A DNA stretch of 25,057 nt, taken from the NCBI GenBank assembly GCA_964563975.1, contig CAZLZJ010000031.1, forward strand, positions 1 to 25,057, in the 5' to 3' direction. This document shows, one piece after another, positions 1 to 8,843 of the stretch (position 1 is its first letter; each line of letters opens with the position of its first letter). A model generated the notes under the pieces. That model was given only the letters and a program-made list of their open reading frames with translations. It ran no database searches and had not been told where the DNA came from. The DNA is from JAAYJR01 sp964563975. GTDB lineage: Bacteria; Bacteroidota; Bacteroidia; Bacteroidales; Prolixibacteraceae. Position numbers and translations under genes: made by a program.

Positions 1-2
1 TA

Positions 3-641
3 GAACAAGATGACAATGGAACTTTCCGGACAATCTCAGTAACAGCCTGTGATGAGTACATCTGGTATGACGGAGACGGGCAAAAATATACAGCATCAGG
101 AGTATATAATCATTTTACGCAAAATGAATATGGATGCAATGACACTCTGCGGCTAAACCTCACCGTTAACTACGGCTCATTTATCGAGATAGCTGAAACA
201 GCCTGTGATGAGTTTACCTGGCATGACGGAGACGGAGAAACTTACACTGAATCGGGAACATATTTCTATAGTACAAAAAATATATATGGCTGTGATTCGA
301 TAATGCGACTTGACCTCACAATAAATTACAGTTCATTTAATGAAGTTTTTGTAACAGCCTGCAATGAATACACATGGACTGATGGAGATGGGGAGACATA
401 CAATAAATCAGGTATTTATGATTATATTACTCAAAATGAACATGGATGCAATGACACTCTGCGGCTAAGCCTCACCGTTAACTACGGCTCAATTGTTGAA
501 ATAACTGAAACGGCTTGTAATGAGTTTACCTGGACTGACGGAGACGGGGAAACTTATACTGAATCGGGAACCTACGACTATATTATAACAAGCGAACAGG
601 AATGTGGCGATACTATCAGGTTGAATCTGATAGTGAGCCCG
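3..641 (+). repeat. Four in-frame 156-bp tandem repeats, arranged as two 312-bp pairs
   Basis: The codons for T-A-C recur at 42, 198, 354 and 510, exactly 156 bases apart (52 residues). Bases 3-41 look like the tail of an earlier unit, so the array probably extends upstream. At nucleotide level unit 1 matches unit 3 best (nearly identical over about 47 bases around 134 and 446) and unit 2 matches unit 4, so the larger period is 312 bases. The end of unit 4 diverges into the first SprB repeat. Confidence 0.85.
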
Positions 642-3600
642 GAAATTATTATCAGCGGAGAGGTTAATGATATAGGCTGTGATGGCGAAAATGACGGATC
701 TGTTAATATTACCGTAACCGGAGGAATAGCTCCTTTCACTTATGAATGGAGTAACGGTGAAACAACAAAAGATATTATTAACCTGTCTGAAGGAATATAT
801 ACAGTTATTGTAACCGACAGTATAGGATGTACTCAAAGAGATACATTTGAACTGATTAAACATGAGCCTGTTGTACTTAATGCTGATATTGTCCATGTTG
901 ACTGCTTTGGAAATGCTACAGGGTCTGTAAGCCTGAATATTCTTGGAGGAACTGCACCATTCAATTACTTGTGGAGCAATGGAGAGTCCGGTGAGGAGAT
1001 AAACAATCTTATTGCAGGTATATATAATGTAACCGTTACTGATGCAAATGGCTGCACCGGCACAATTGAAGCTGAAGTTACACAACCCGAAGAGCTGATC
1101 CTTTCTGAAACTCACGTAGATGTGGGATATAGCAACCTGCCTGTCGGCAGTATTGATCTGACAGTGGAAGGAGGAACCTCTCCCTACACATACCAATGGA
1201 GTAATGGAGCTGTCACTGAAGACATTGAAAATCTTTACGAAGGCACATATAATGTTATTGTTACAGACAATAACGGTTGCGAGGCTGAATTGACTGTTAA
1301 AATTGAAGTCAGTGCTCTCAATGCCGGTATGGAATGCCCCCCACAGATTGAGGTTGAATGTTTTGACGAGGTTCCGCCACCATATGCCGGTTTCACTGAA
1401 TTTACTGATGACGGAGGATCTGCATACAGCTCTTGCGGAGTTGATATATCAACATTTGCTTTGACAGGGCAAATTGTTTCCGGTCATTGCCCGGCTACAA
1501 TAACCCGCACTTACTCAGTAAAAGATTCGTGTGAAAATATCCTTACCTGTTCGCAGCTTATTGTTGTCAACGATCTGACACCTCCNNNNNNNNNNNNNNN
1601 NNNNNNNNNNNNNNNNNNNNNNNNNNNNNNNNNNNNNNNNNNNNNNNNNNNNNNNNNNNNNNNNNNNNNNNNNNNNNNNNNNNNNGATCTTACCGATGCC
1701 TGCAAAATACCCGATCCTTATACAAGTTATCAGGAGTTTGCAAAAGATGGCGGACTTGTAATTGAAAATTGCGGTGAATTTAAAATGACCTGGGAAGGCG
1801 ATGTTTCAAGTGATGATAGCTGTCCGCGTACAATCTTCAGAACTTACCGGTTCACAGACAATTGCGATAATTATTCTGAAACCGTTCAAAAAATTATTAT
1901 AAATGATACTATTCCGCCGGAATTTATTAAATGGCCAAATGATACGGTTACCGAATGTACACCTCTTACATTAATGAATTCATATTCCGACTTTATTGAA
2001 CTGGGAGGGGTTGTAACAGATAATTGCGGGGTTGACCCGGGTACTTTCAGAATATTGCGGGAAACGGTATCCGGCGAAGATATTTGCCCAAGAGTATATA
2101 CAACAACTTATATTATTGAAGATTATTGCGGAAATATTGACACATTTATCTGGGTAGTAACCGTAAATGATACCATACCGCCGCTGCTAAGTTGTCCGCC
2201 CGATATCTATATCACCATAAATGAAGCTACTCCCGAACCATTCGACTCATTCGACAGGTTCAGAGAGGCAGGAGGAGATGCATCCGACAATTGTGCTGTT
2301 GATGAAAATTCATTCCGGTGGATTTCAACAGACTCCGATATAGGCAGCTGCTCTGAAGTCTATATTTACACTTATATTATTTTAGATTTTTGTGGTAATA
2401 GTGACATCTGTACCCATAAAGTATTCAAAGGCGATATTGCACCTCCGGAGATTATATGCCCTCCCGACATCTTTGTTGTTTGTCCGGAAGATATTCCCGC
2501 TCCGCTCCTCACACTTGATGATTTCATAAAAGAGGGAGGAAAAATAGTCGATAACGGAAAGATCAATCCCTCCACCTTTACGGTAAGTGAAAAAATCAGC
2601 GGAAATGGTTGTCCGGCAGAAATAATACGCACTTATCAGATAACCGACTCATGCGGTTTTACGGTTGAGTGCAACCAGAAAATAGAGGTAAATGACCCGG
2701 TTCCGCCTCAAATCAGCTGTCCGCCGGATAAAGATTATGAATGCCCTGATATTCTCTCTTTACCGGCTACGCTTGATCAATTTATTGCTGCGGGAGGTAA
2801 AATAGATGACAACTGTGCCATCGATTCATCCTCATTTAAAATCAGGGAAACCCGTAACGTCACCTCAAACACTATTGAGGTAACACGTTGGTACAGAATT
2901 GCCGACCTGTGCGGAAATACCGACAGCTGTATGCAAATCATCAATCTTGCCGACACAATTCCTCCGGATGTCTTCTGCCGGGATATCACGGTAACGCTCA
3001 ACGAAACGGGGACTTACACTCTTACTGCCGAAGAGTTGCACGAAAGCAGTTATGACAAGTGCGGGGTTGACAATATCTTCCTTGAGCGCTATATACTCGA
3101 CTGCAATGACCTTGGAGAAGTTTTCATTAAGCTGTATGCAGTTGATGTAAGCGGACATGAGAATTATTGCACGGCAAAAGTAACCGTTCTTGGGAATACT
3201 CCTCCTGTGGCAGTCAACGATGAGGCTTTCACAATGCCCGATATGCCGGTAAATATTGACGTCACCGCAAACGACTATGACACAGACGGATTGATCGACA
3301 GAACTTCCGTGAAAATTACAGATGAACCGGCTTTCGGAAGTGTTAAAGTTGATCAGCAGTCGGGCGTTATTACCTACACCCCCTATCAGGGAAATTCAGG
3401 ACAGGATAAATTCAGTTACTCTGTGTGTGATAACGGCATTCCATGCGGGCCGATGTGTGATACCGCAATGGTGGTTGTCAGGATCGGTGGTTATAACAAT
3501 CCGCCGATAGCCAGAAATGACACCTTTACCGTAAAGTGTTATCCGCTGACAGGTAACCTGTTAAAGAACGACAGCGACCCGGATGGCGATATAATTAAGT

Positions 3601-4139
3601 TGGAAACAATACCTGTTGAATACCCGGCAAACGGTACAGTCCTGCTTAACAGTGACGGCTCTTTCCATTATATGCCGGATAACAAATTTGTAGGTGTTGA
3701 CAGTTTGGTTTACAGAATTTGTGATTCGGGAATACCGTCGCTTTGCGATGAGGCAAAAGTAATTATTACCGTACTGCCCGACACCGACTGCGGAGGTGTG
3801 CCCGGCTATGACGATATTGATCCCGACTGCTCATTAATCATTCCCGAGGGGTTCTCTCCAAATGGTGACGGTGTACACGACTTCTTCCAGGTTTACTGTA
3901 TCGAAAAATATCCAAATGCAATAATGCGGATCTTTGACAGGGCAGGAAACAAGCTTTTTGAAAAGCAGCATTATGGAAACTTAGACTACTGGGGATCAGA
4001 CAAGGATGCCTGGTGGTGGGGAACATCAGACAACAAATGGATTATAGGAAGAGGAACCCTGCCTGCAGGCAACTATCTATATTTACTTGAACTTGGTAAC
4101 GGAGAGGTACGTTCCGGCACGGTTATGATTGCTTATTAG
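3..4139 (+). CDS. Multi-repeat secreted adhesin with T9SS C-terminal (CHU_C) domain, 5' partial
   Basis: Large cell-surface or secreted adhesin-like protein; the start lies before the window, since the frame is open from base 3. Visible order: four 52-residue repeats of the type TAC-[DN]-E-[YF]-x-W-x-DGDG (about 42-641); three SprB-type repeats with G-G-x-x-P-[FY]-x-Y-x-W-S-N-G and IVTDxxGC (about 645-1312); about six HYR-like modules of roughly 85 residues with CPP, VNDTIPP and paired cysteines (about 1330-2960), plus a divergent seventh to about 3190; two cadherin-like/Ig-like modules starting PPVAVND and PPIARND (about 3200-3780); and a gliding-motility-associated C-terminal domain with GFSPNGDGVHDFF and an IFDRAGNKLFE stretch (3830-4139). 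That last domain is the known type B sorting signal for the type IX secretion system, which takes cargo across the outer membrane. A 100-N gap interrupts the second HYR-like module. The last 17 bases overlap the convergent phosphoribosyltransferase gene. The binding target cannot be told from sequence. Confidence 0.93.
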   Translation, partial: EQDDNGTFRTISVTACDEYIWYDGDGQKYTASGVYNHFTQNEYGCNDTLRLNLTVNYGSFIEIAETACDEFTWHDGDGETYTESGTYFYSTKNIYGCDSIMRLDLTINYSSFNEVFVTACNEYTWTDGDGETYNKSGIYDYITQNEHGCNDTLRLSLTVNYGSIVEITETACNEFTWTDGDGETYTESGTYDYIITSEQECGDTIRLNLIVSPEIIISGEVNDIGCDGENDGSVNITVTGGIAPFTYEWSNGETTKDIINLSEGIYTVIVTDSIGCTQRDTFELIKHEPVVLNADIVHVDCFGNATGSVSLNILGGTAPFNYLWSNGESGEEINNLIAGIYNVTVTDANGCTGTIEAEVTQPEELILSETHVDVGYSNLPVGSIDLTVEGGTSPYTYQWSNGAVTEDIENLYEGTYNVIVTDNNGCEAELTVKIEVSALNAGMECPPQIEVECFDEVPPPYAGFTEFTDDGGSAYSSCGVDISTFALTGQIVSGHCPATITRTYSVKDSCENILTCSQLIVVNDLTPXXXXXXXXXXXXXXXXXXXXXXXXXXXXXXXXXXDLTDACKIPDPYTSYQEFAKDGGLVIENCGEFKMTWEGDVSSDDSCPRTIFRTYRFTDNCDNYSETVQKIIINDTIPPEFIKWPNDTVTECTPLTLMNSYSDFIELGGVVTDNCGVDPGTFRILRETVSGEDICPRVYTTTYIIEDYCGNIDTFIWVVTVNDTIPPLLSCPPDIYITINEATPEPFDSFDRFREAGGDASDNCAVDENSFRWISTDSDIGSCSEVYIYTYIILDFCGNSDICTHKVFKGDIAPPEIICPPDIFVVCPEDIPAPLLTLDDFIKEGGKIVDNGKINPSTFTVSEKISGNGCPAEIIRTYQITDSCGFTVECNQKIEVNDPVPPQISCPPDKDYECPDILSLPATLDQFIAAGGKIDDNCAIDSSSFKIRETRNVTSNTIEVTRWYRIADLCGNTDSCMQIINLADTIPPDVFCRDITVTLNETGTYTLTAEELHESSYDKCGVDNIFLERYILDCNDLGEVFIKLYAVDVSGHENYCTAKVTVLGNTPPVAVNDEAFTMPDMPVNIDVTANDYDTDGLIDRTSVKITDEPAFGSVKVDQQSGVITYTPYQGNSGQDKFSYSVCDNGIPCGPMCDTAMVVVRIGGYNNPPIARNDTFTVKCYPLTGNLLKNDSDPDGDIIKLETIPVEYPANGTVLLNSDGSFHYMPDNKFVGVDSLVYRICDSGIPSLCDEAKVIITVLPDTDCGGVPGYDDIDPDCSLIIPEGFSPNGDGVHDFFQVYCIEKYPNAIMRIFDRAGNKLFEKQHYGNLDYWGSDKDAWWWGTSDNKWIIGRGTLPAGNYLYLLELGNGEVRSGTVMIAY
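1586..1685. other. Assembly gap (100 N) inside the adhesin gene
   Basis: Exactly 100 N. The frame happens to be the same on both sides, but 100 N is a usual placeholder and says nothing about true length. Compared with neighbouring HYR-like modules, only about 7-9 residues are missing between the PP before the gap and the DLTDAC after it, unless whole modules of about 260 bases have been lost. Confidence 0.97.
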
Positions 4140-4533
4140 GCTTCCATGGCCAGTTAACACAATCTTTTATTTCAGGAAAAAGAACATAATCAGCTTTTCC
4201 TTTCATTGTCAAGGTTTTCACATTTAATCCTTTAAGTTGTTCCAAAGCTTTTTTCATGGTACTCCCCGTAACAGACACATCATCAACCAGCAAAATTCTT
4301 TTCCCTTCAAACCTGCTGTCGGGCTTCTGAATTACAAGAGGTTTATCATATAAAGGCTTATTTGTCTCATCCCGGTAATTGATTACCATTATTTTTAATT
4401 CTGCATTTAAATGAAATGCAACTATGCCGGCAGGAACAATACCTCCTGTGCCAATTCCAATCACAATATCGGTTTCAGGCAGATCGGCCTGTTTCAGCCT
4501 TTCAGAAATTTCACGAAATGAAAGTGTTACCAT
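4123..4533 (-). CDS. Predicted phosphoribosyltransferase (nucleobase type, specificity unknown)
   Basis: Small cytosolic type I phosphoribosyltransferase of about 136 residues. Enzymes of this family join a base to phosphoribosyl pyrophosphate. The PRPP-binding motif is plain: RILLVDDVSVTGST, with the two acidic residues and TGST loop. An upstream VIGIGTGGIVPAG segment fits the loop that binds pyrophosphate. The short C-terminus ending CVNWPWKP resembles the FPW ending of small xanthine/hypoxanthine-type predicted enzymes (COG2236-like), but the base cannot be assigned. I chose the ATG at 4533; a TTG at 4551 would add six residues and sit only three bases after the kinase stop. It lies just downstream of the histidine kinase on the same strand and is probably cotranscribed. 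Its stop lies inside the last codons of the convergent adhesin gene (17-base overlap), leaving no room for a separate terminator. Confidence 0.85.
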   Translation of the reverse strand: MVTLSFREISERLKQADLPETDIVIGIGTGGIVPAGIVAFHLNAELKIMVINYRDETNKPLYDKPLVIQKPDSRFEGKRILLVDDVSVTGSTMKKALEQLKGLNVKTLTMKGKADYVLFPEIKDCVNWPWKPNKQS

Positions 4534-4554
4534 ATAAATAAAAATTAACAACCA

Positions 4555-7500
4555 TCAGTTTTCCCAAATAGGTATCTCAATATAAAAAACAGATCCTTCG
4601 CCTGTTTTTGTCTCAAACCATACACGTCCTTTAAAATTCTCTACCATACTCTTAACAATTGCAAGCCCCAGCCCCATACCGCTCGATTTGGTCGTAAAGC
4701 TTGGCCTGAACAGCCGGTCACGAAGCTCTTCAGCTATTCCCTCACCATTGTCGGCAATAGAAATAACGGCTTTATGCTCATGACGATCAAGAATAATCAC
4801 AACACTTCCTGCCTTTTCAGGAGGGATAGACTGAATGGCATTTTTCATTAAATTGATCATTGCCCTGGAAAACTGTTCCCTGTCTACATTAACTTCAAGA
4901 TATTCTAAACCGTTAACATAAAAATCAATATCAACCTGATAGTTATCAAACAGATCAATAACTTTTTGAATCTGATCGGCAAGTTTAAAAACCTGTGTTC
5001 TTGCAACCGGGATTTTAGCAAAATTAGAAAACTCGGTAGCAATGTTAGAGAGGTTTTCTATCTGCTCTATAAGAGTTGATGTAACCTTTTCGATATATTC
5101 ATCATACTCTTTTCCTTTCCCTTTTGTTCTTTGCAAATGCTGAATATTAAGCTTCATTGGCGTAAGAGGGTTTTTTATCTCATGTGCAATTTGCTTGGCC
5201 ATCTCTCTCCATGCAGACTCTCTTTCGGAGCGGGCAAGCAATTCGGCACTTACCGCAAGCTCATCAACCTTTTTATTATACTCCTTGACAAGGCTTCCGA
5301 TCTCATCATTTTTTTCATAATAGATTGGTTCGTTGCGTTTTCCCAACTCCATTTTACGAAGATTCTCCTGGATCAGGACCAAAGGTTTTGTAATCTGACT
5401 TGAGATAAACACTGCAACAATAATACTTACCAAAAGTAAAAGAACATATAAGTTAATAAATGCCACAATTATGGTGGAGAGCTCCTGGCTATATCTGTCC
5501 TGACTGATAAAATAGGGCAGATTAATAACCCCTAAGTAATCTCCCGAATTATTAATGACAGGCCTGTAAGCAGAAAGGTATGACATCTTCCCGATCTTCT
5601 CGGGCTGAGAATAGTTAATCTGATAATTTTTAAAAATCTCATAAAATGCTTTTGAGTTCATTGCCTCGGAAATAAGTCCCCTGTCAAAAATTTCCGGACG
5701 TGAAGAAGCAATCAGCCTGCCATCAGTATTATAAATATTTATATCCGTACGAAAAACATTTGAAAGCCGTGATGCTTCACGATTAAGCTGGTTAACCAAC
5801 TCACTGCTCATCTTATCTGCATCTTCCAATCTGATATCAATCTCTCCGGCAATCGAGATCATTTTCTCATTCAGGTCATTTTGATGTTTCTCCTTATACT
5901 CCTTTACATTATACCAGACCGTAGCAATAGCCACCATAAGGAGAGATATAAAAACAATAGAGATAATTGAAGCCTGAATCCTGAATTTAAGATCAAACTT
6001 TATTGATCTTTTGCGTAAAGAACTACTGCCGATAAAAAGGAAAAAAAGAATTGACAAAAGATAAAAAACAAAAAGATATGGAAATGAGATCAGATAGTCT
6101 ATAAAGGTAAAAAGCTCTCTTGAAACAATTACATAATTGTCTTGCCGGGTATGATAAATCAGATGTTCCATGCCGTCCCATACCTTATACTCAAACTCAT
6201 TGACAGAAGCAGGATAAGAATATACATAATAATTATAATTATAATCACCATGTTTATCGGTCATCTCCCCGCCATAATATTTTGCATAATCAAATTTTTT
6301 ATAATTTTCCGGTTTAGCCAATGACTTATCCATCAACAACTCAGGAAATCCTATCCCTTCAAACAACAATTCGGAGTTCAGCTCCATAAAGATCGAAACA
6401 CCCCTTGCCTCAGACGAGAGAGGATAGTGAAGCCACCCGGTATATGATATCCTCCCATTCATATTGTCCATAAAATAAAAGTTGGTTCTTTTTATTCTTT
6501 CACCTTGTGTCTCAATCATATCCTCAAAAAAATCGATACATGGAGCCATCCTTTTGTCCATTTCAATAAAAAGGCTGTCGGCACCGGTGCAAACAAAAAA
6601 CCTGACATCATACTGCCGGAAATAGCCGTTAAAATAGGTTTGTTGCAGATGATCAATTAAGCCCTCTTCTTCTATCAGGAGTCTCGGAATTTCAGGGTCA
6701 GTGCTTATCTGTTCCTGAATTTCGACAAGAAAAACCTCTGCCGCGGGATCCCGCTCAGCCACTAAGGTAACTGCTAATAATTTTTGCTCATCATGTTGTT
6801 TTTCCGCAATTGTAGTGTAAAAAACCATTAATGAGTATATAGAAGCTACAGATACAAATATTATCAGATAACTAAGTGTGTACTGCTGAAGATAACGCTT
6901 GCTTAAAAGAGCAGCCAATATTGACGAGGCTGCAAAAAATAAAATCGCACCATAATATATATTCCTTGTTGAGATATATTGTATTGCAGCCAAAAAGAGT
7001 GATATCAGCAAAATAATAATTGTAAGCTCACTCAATTTGAAATCATTTTTCGAGCAGTTAATTACTTTGATAGTGAAAAATATCACGGCTAAAATAAGCA
7101 GGCCTGTTGAAAAAATCCCCAATACACTTTGTGCTGAAATCTCAATTATACTATTGAGAGAGAATGAAATGGTGGAGTTATAAATCAATTCATGTATATA
7201 GAAATGGATCAGCAGATAGGAACTTCCGTTAAATAGCAAAAGCAATCCGAATATCAATTTACGTGGAAGAAGGAAGTCTTTCTGCATCTTATCAATATCC
7301 ATATCTCTCCCGAAATTGAACATCCAGAATAGAAAAAAGAGCGACAACAGAAAGAAATCGCCCAATGAGGGAAGCCAGCTGTTAAGTGCAAATACCGAAG
7401 GACTAAAAAACTCAAGATGAAAAAACACTTTCGGGATCTGAAAAATAAGATGAAGCCAATAGACAAGAAAAAGCGCAATGGCAAGAGAAAAAAGCTTAAA

Positions 7501-8211
7501 AAGAAAAGAAGCATCAGACTCCGTAAAAGTTCTTCTGAAAAAAAGCAACAGTATTAATAACCCGACAAAATAGATAAATCCCGGAAAGTAAAGTTGCCCC
7601 GTGGTACATAAATACTCTCCTCCCGGGTAAACAGAAAAGAGATAATCTCCGCCGATGCTGTAGATCGGATATAAATCATCTTCACTGCCCTCCTCCAATT
7701 TGAATTCGCCGGGCAGACTATATGTATTACTGTATGAATTCAGCAGATATTTATTCTCATAAGTGTAATTGTTTTTTATAAGATGCAGTCCATAAATATT
7801 AATACTGTCGACCTCTAATCTCTTTACAAGAAAAAAACCATTAGGCAACCGGATCACCCCTTCGCCTGCATCAAAATCATTTTCATAAAAAGAGACCACC
7901 CTGTCGGACCAATACTTCAACTTTCCATTTATATAGACTAAACAGCTAAACCCTTTCCCTCGCCGGAACTTTTTTTTGCTTTCCCTGCATTTTTGAATAT
8001 CTCCGTCAAAATCATCGGCTGTAACCAGGCCGGCAACCTTTTTTACATAATCTGACAGTGCCTTTTCATTTTTATGCAGCTTCTCCCTGAACTCTTCGAT
8101 TAAATATTTTTCGGGATGTTTTTTAAGTAACCCGTTTTCAAAAAATGCCGCTGCCACAAAGAGTATAACGGCTATAATCAGAAAGCTATATTTATTAATT
8201 TTTAAAAACAC
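4555..8211 (-). CDS. Large orphan sensor histidine kinase with several membrane and sensor segments
   Basis: Membrane-bound histidine kinase of 1218 residues, much longer than a typical sensor kinase. Order: an N-terminal membrane helix (about 8-24), an extracytoplasmic stretch (25-205), a bundle of about six or seven helices (206-465), a second extracytoplasmic region (about 470-700), helices at about 705-728 and 745-766, a third outer region (767-910), a helix at about 913-937, a HAMP linker (about 938-985), then the kinase core. The phosphoacceptor is His1010 in AHEIKNPLTPMKLNIQHLQR, the NtrY-like form of the H-box. The ATP-binding part shows NLMKNAIQ (N-box, about 1120), DNGEGI (about 1154) and GLGLAI (about 1180). 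No receiver domain or response regulator gene is nearby, so the partner is unknown. The start codon is GTG at 8211; the ATG at 8213 is out of frame and stops at once, and no in-frame ATG lies upstream before a stop. Confidence 0.92.
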   Translation of the reverse strand: MFLKINKYSFLIIAVILFVAAAFFENGLLKKHPEKYLIEEFREKLHKNEKALSDYVKKVAGLVTADDFDGDIQKCRESKKKFRRGKGFSCLVYINGKLKYWSDRVVSFYENDFDAGEGVIRLPNGFFLVKRLEVDSINIYGLHLIKNNYTYENKYLLNSYSNTYSLPGEFKLEEGSEDDLYPIYSIGGDYLFSVYPGGEYLCTTGQLYFPGFIYFVGLLILLLFFRRTFTESDASFLFKLFSLAIALFLVYWLHLIFQIPKVFFHLEFFSPSVFALNSWLPSLGDFFLLSLFFLFWMFNFGRDMDIDKMQKDFLLPRKLIFGLLLLFNGSSYLLIHFYIHELIYNSTISFSLNSIIEISAQSVLGIFSTGLLILAVIFFTIKVINCSKNDFKLSELTIIILLISLFLAAIQYISTRNIYYGAILFFAASSILAALLSKRYLQQYTLSYLIIFVSVASIYSLMVFYTTIAEKQHDEQKLLAVTLVAERDPAAEVFLVEIQEQISTDPEIPRLLIEEEGLIDHLQQTYFNGYFRQYDVRFFVCTGADSLFIEMDKRMAPCIDFFEDMIETQGERIKRTNFYFMDNMNGRISYTGWLHYPLSSEARGVSIFMELNSELLFEGIGFPELLMDKSLAKPENYKKFDYAKYYGGEMTDKHGDYNYNYYVYSYPASVNEFEYKVWDGMEHLIYHTRQDNYVIVSRELFTFIDYLISFPYLFVFYLLSILFFLFIGSSSLRKRSIKFDLKFRIQASIISIVFISLLMVAIATVWYNVKEYKEKHQNDLNEKMISIAGEIDIRLEDADKMSSELVNQLNREASRLSNVFRTDINIYNTDGRLIASSRPEIFDRGLISEAMNSKAFYEIFKNYQINYSQPEKIGKMSYLSAYRPVINNSGDYLGVINLPYFISQDRYSQELSTIIVAFINLYVLLLLVSIIVAVFISSQITKPLVLIQENLRKMELGKRNEPIYYEKNDEIGSLVKEYNKKVDELAVSAELLARSERESAWREMAKQIAHEIKNPLTPMKLNIQHLQRTKGKGKEYDEYIEKVTSTLIEQIENLSNIATEFSNFAKIPVARTQVFKLADQIQKVIDLFDNYQVDIDFYVNGLEYLEVNVDREQFSRAMINLMKNAIQSIPPEKAGSVVIILDRHEHKAVISIADNGEGIAEELRDRLFRPSFTTKSSGMGLGLAIVKSMVENFKGRVWFETKTGEGSVFYIEIPIWEN

Positions 8212-8437
8212 ATTAATCGTGATGATAAGGTTTGCCTTTAATAATAGTGAATGCCCGGTAAATTTTTTCTATGCACAAAAGTCGAGCCAACTGATGCAAA
8301 AAAGTAACCTTCATTTTAGCATAACTAAGTTAAATGAATTTATAATTTCTTAAATTTACAATTTATTAAGAGCCTTAAAAATATTTGCATAGTTTTTGTA
8401 TGCTTTAAAGATTGAATATTTCAATAAAGTTAAAAAT

Positions 8438-8839
8438 ATGCTTTCATTAAAAAAATCACTATTTGTGATATTCCTTTTTACGGGATTGATGATCTATTCG
8501 TTAGTTGGAACCGGACAAGTGCCTGAACAGATAATTGTCAGCCTGAAATCGGGAAATTCAAAAAACCTGTCTGAATTTTTTAATCAAAATGTTGAGTTGG
8601 TGGTTCCCGAAAGCGACAATGTATACAGTAAAGCCCAGGCTCAACAGATTGTAGGCAATTTCTTCAGTGTATATACACCTGTGGGCTTCAATATTATTCA
8701 TCAGGGAGGAAAAGAGGGAGCAAAATATGTAATCGGAAATCTAAGCACAAAAAATGGTATATTCCGGGTATATTTTTTACTTAAACAAAGTGAAGGAAAA
8801 GACTATATTCATCAGTTAAGAATTGAAAAACAGGAATAA
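8438..8839 (+). CDS. DUF4783 family secreted protein
   Basis: Small exported protein of about 133 residues that I recognise as DUF4783-like, a Bacteroidota family of unknown function. The ATG at 8438 gives a clear signal peptide (MLSLKKS, then a hydrophobic stretch ending in SLVGTGQ), so I prefer it over the TTG at 8396, which would place 14 extra residues before the signal. The mature part begins VPEQIIVSLKSGNSKNLSEFF and contains YSKAQAQQIVGNFF, with an NTF2-like feel: helices followed by strands ending YFLLKQSEG and HQLRIEK. It has no lipobox cysteine, so a periplasmic location is likely. The YihY gene follows immediately and may be cotranscribed. The 226-bp region between this gene and the divergent kinase should hold promoters for both, but I see no clean TAnnTTTG box there. 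Confidence 0.82.
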   Translation: MLSLKKSLFVIFLFTGLMIYSLVGTGQVPEQIIVSLKSGNSKNLSEFFNQNVELVVPESDNVYSKAQAQQIVGNFFSVYTPVGFNIIHQGGKEGAKYVIGNLSTKNGIFRVYFLLKQSEGKDYIHQLRIEKQE

Positions 8840-8843
8840 ATCT

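Noticed and set aside
3..641. CRISPR array or mobile-element repeat
   Set aside because: The units are directly adjacent, 156 bases long, in frame and code for a protein domain; there are no spacers or terminal inverted repeats.
489..1196. Long reverse-strand open frame (235 codons) opposite the adhesin repeats
   Set aside because: It lies wholly inside the adhesin repeats, has no recognisable domain or signal, and its length comes from the repetitive codon pattern of the sense strand.
4533..4551. TTG start at 4551 for the phosphoribosyltransferase
   Set aside because: It would add only six poorly family-like residues (LIFIY-type hydrophobic); the ATG at 4533 gives a normal family start.
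8391..8398. Promoter box for the DUF4783 gene near AGTTTTTG
   Set aside because: The spacing of TA to TTTG is three bases rather than two and no -33 element is evident, so I do not call it.
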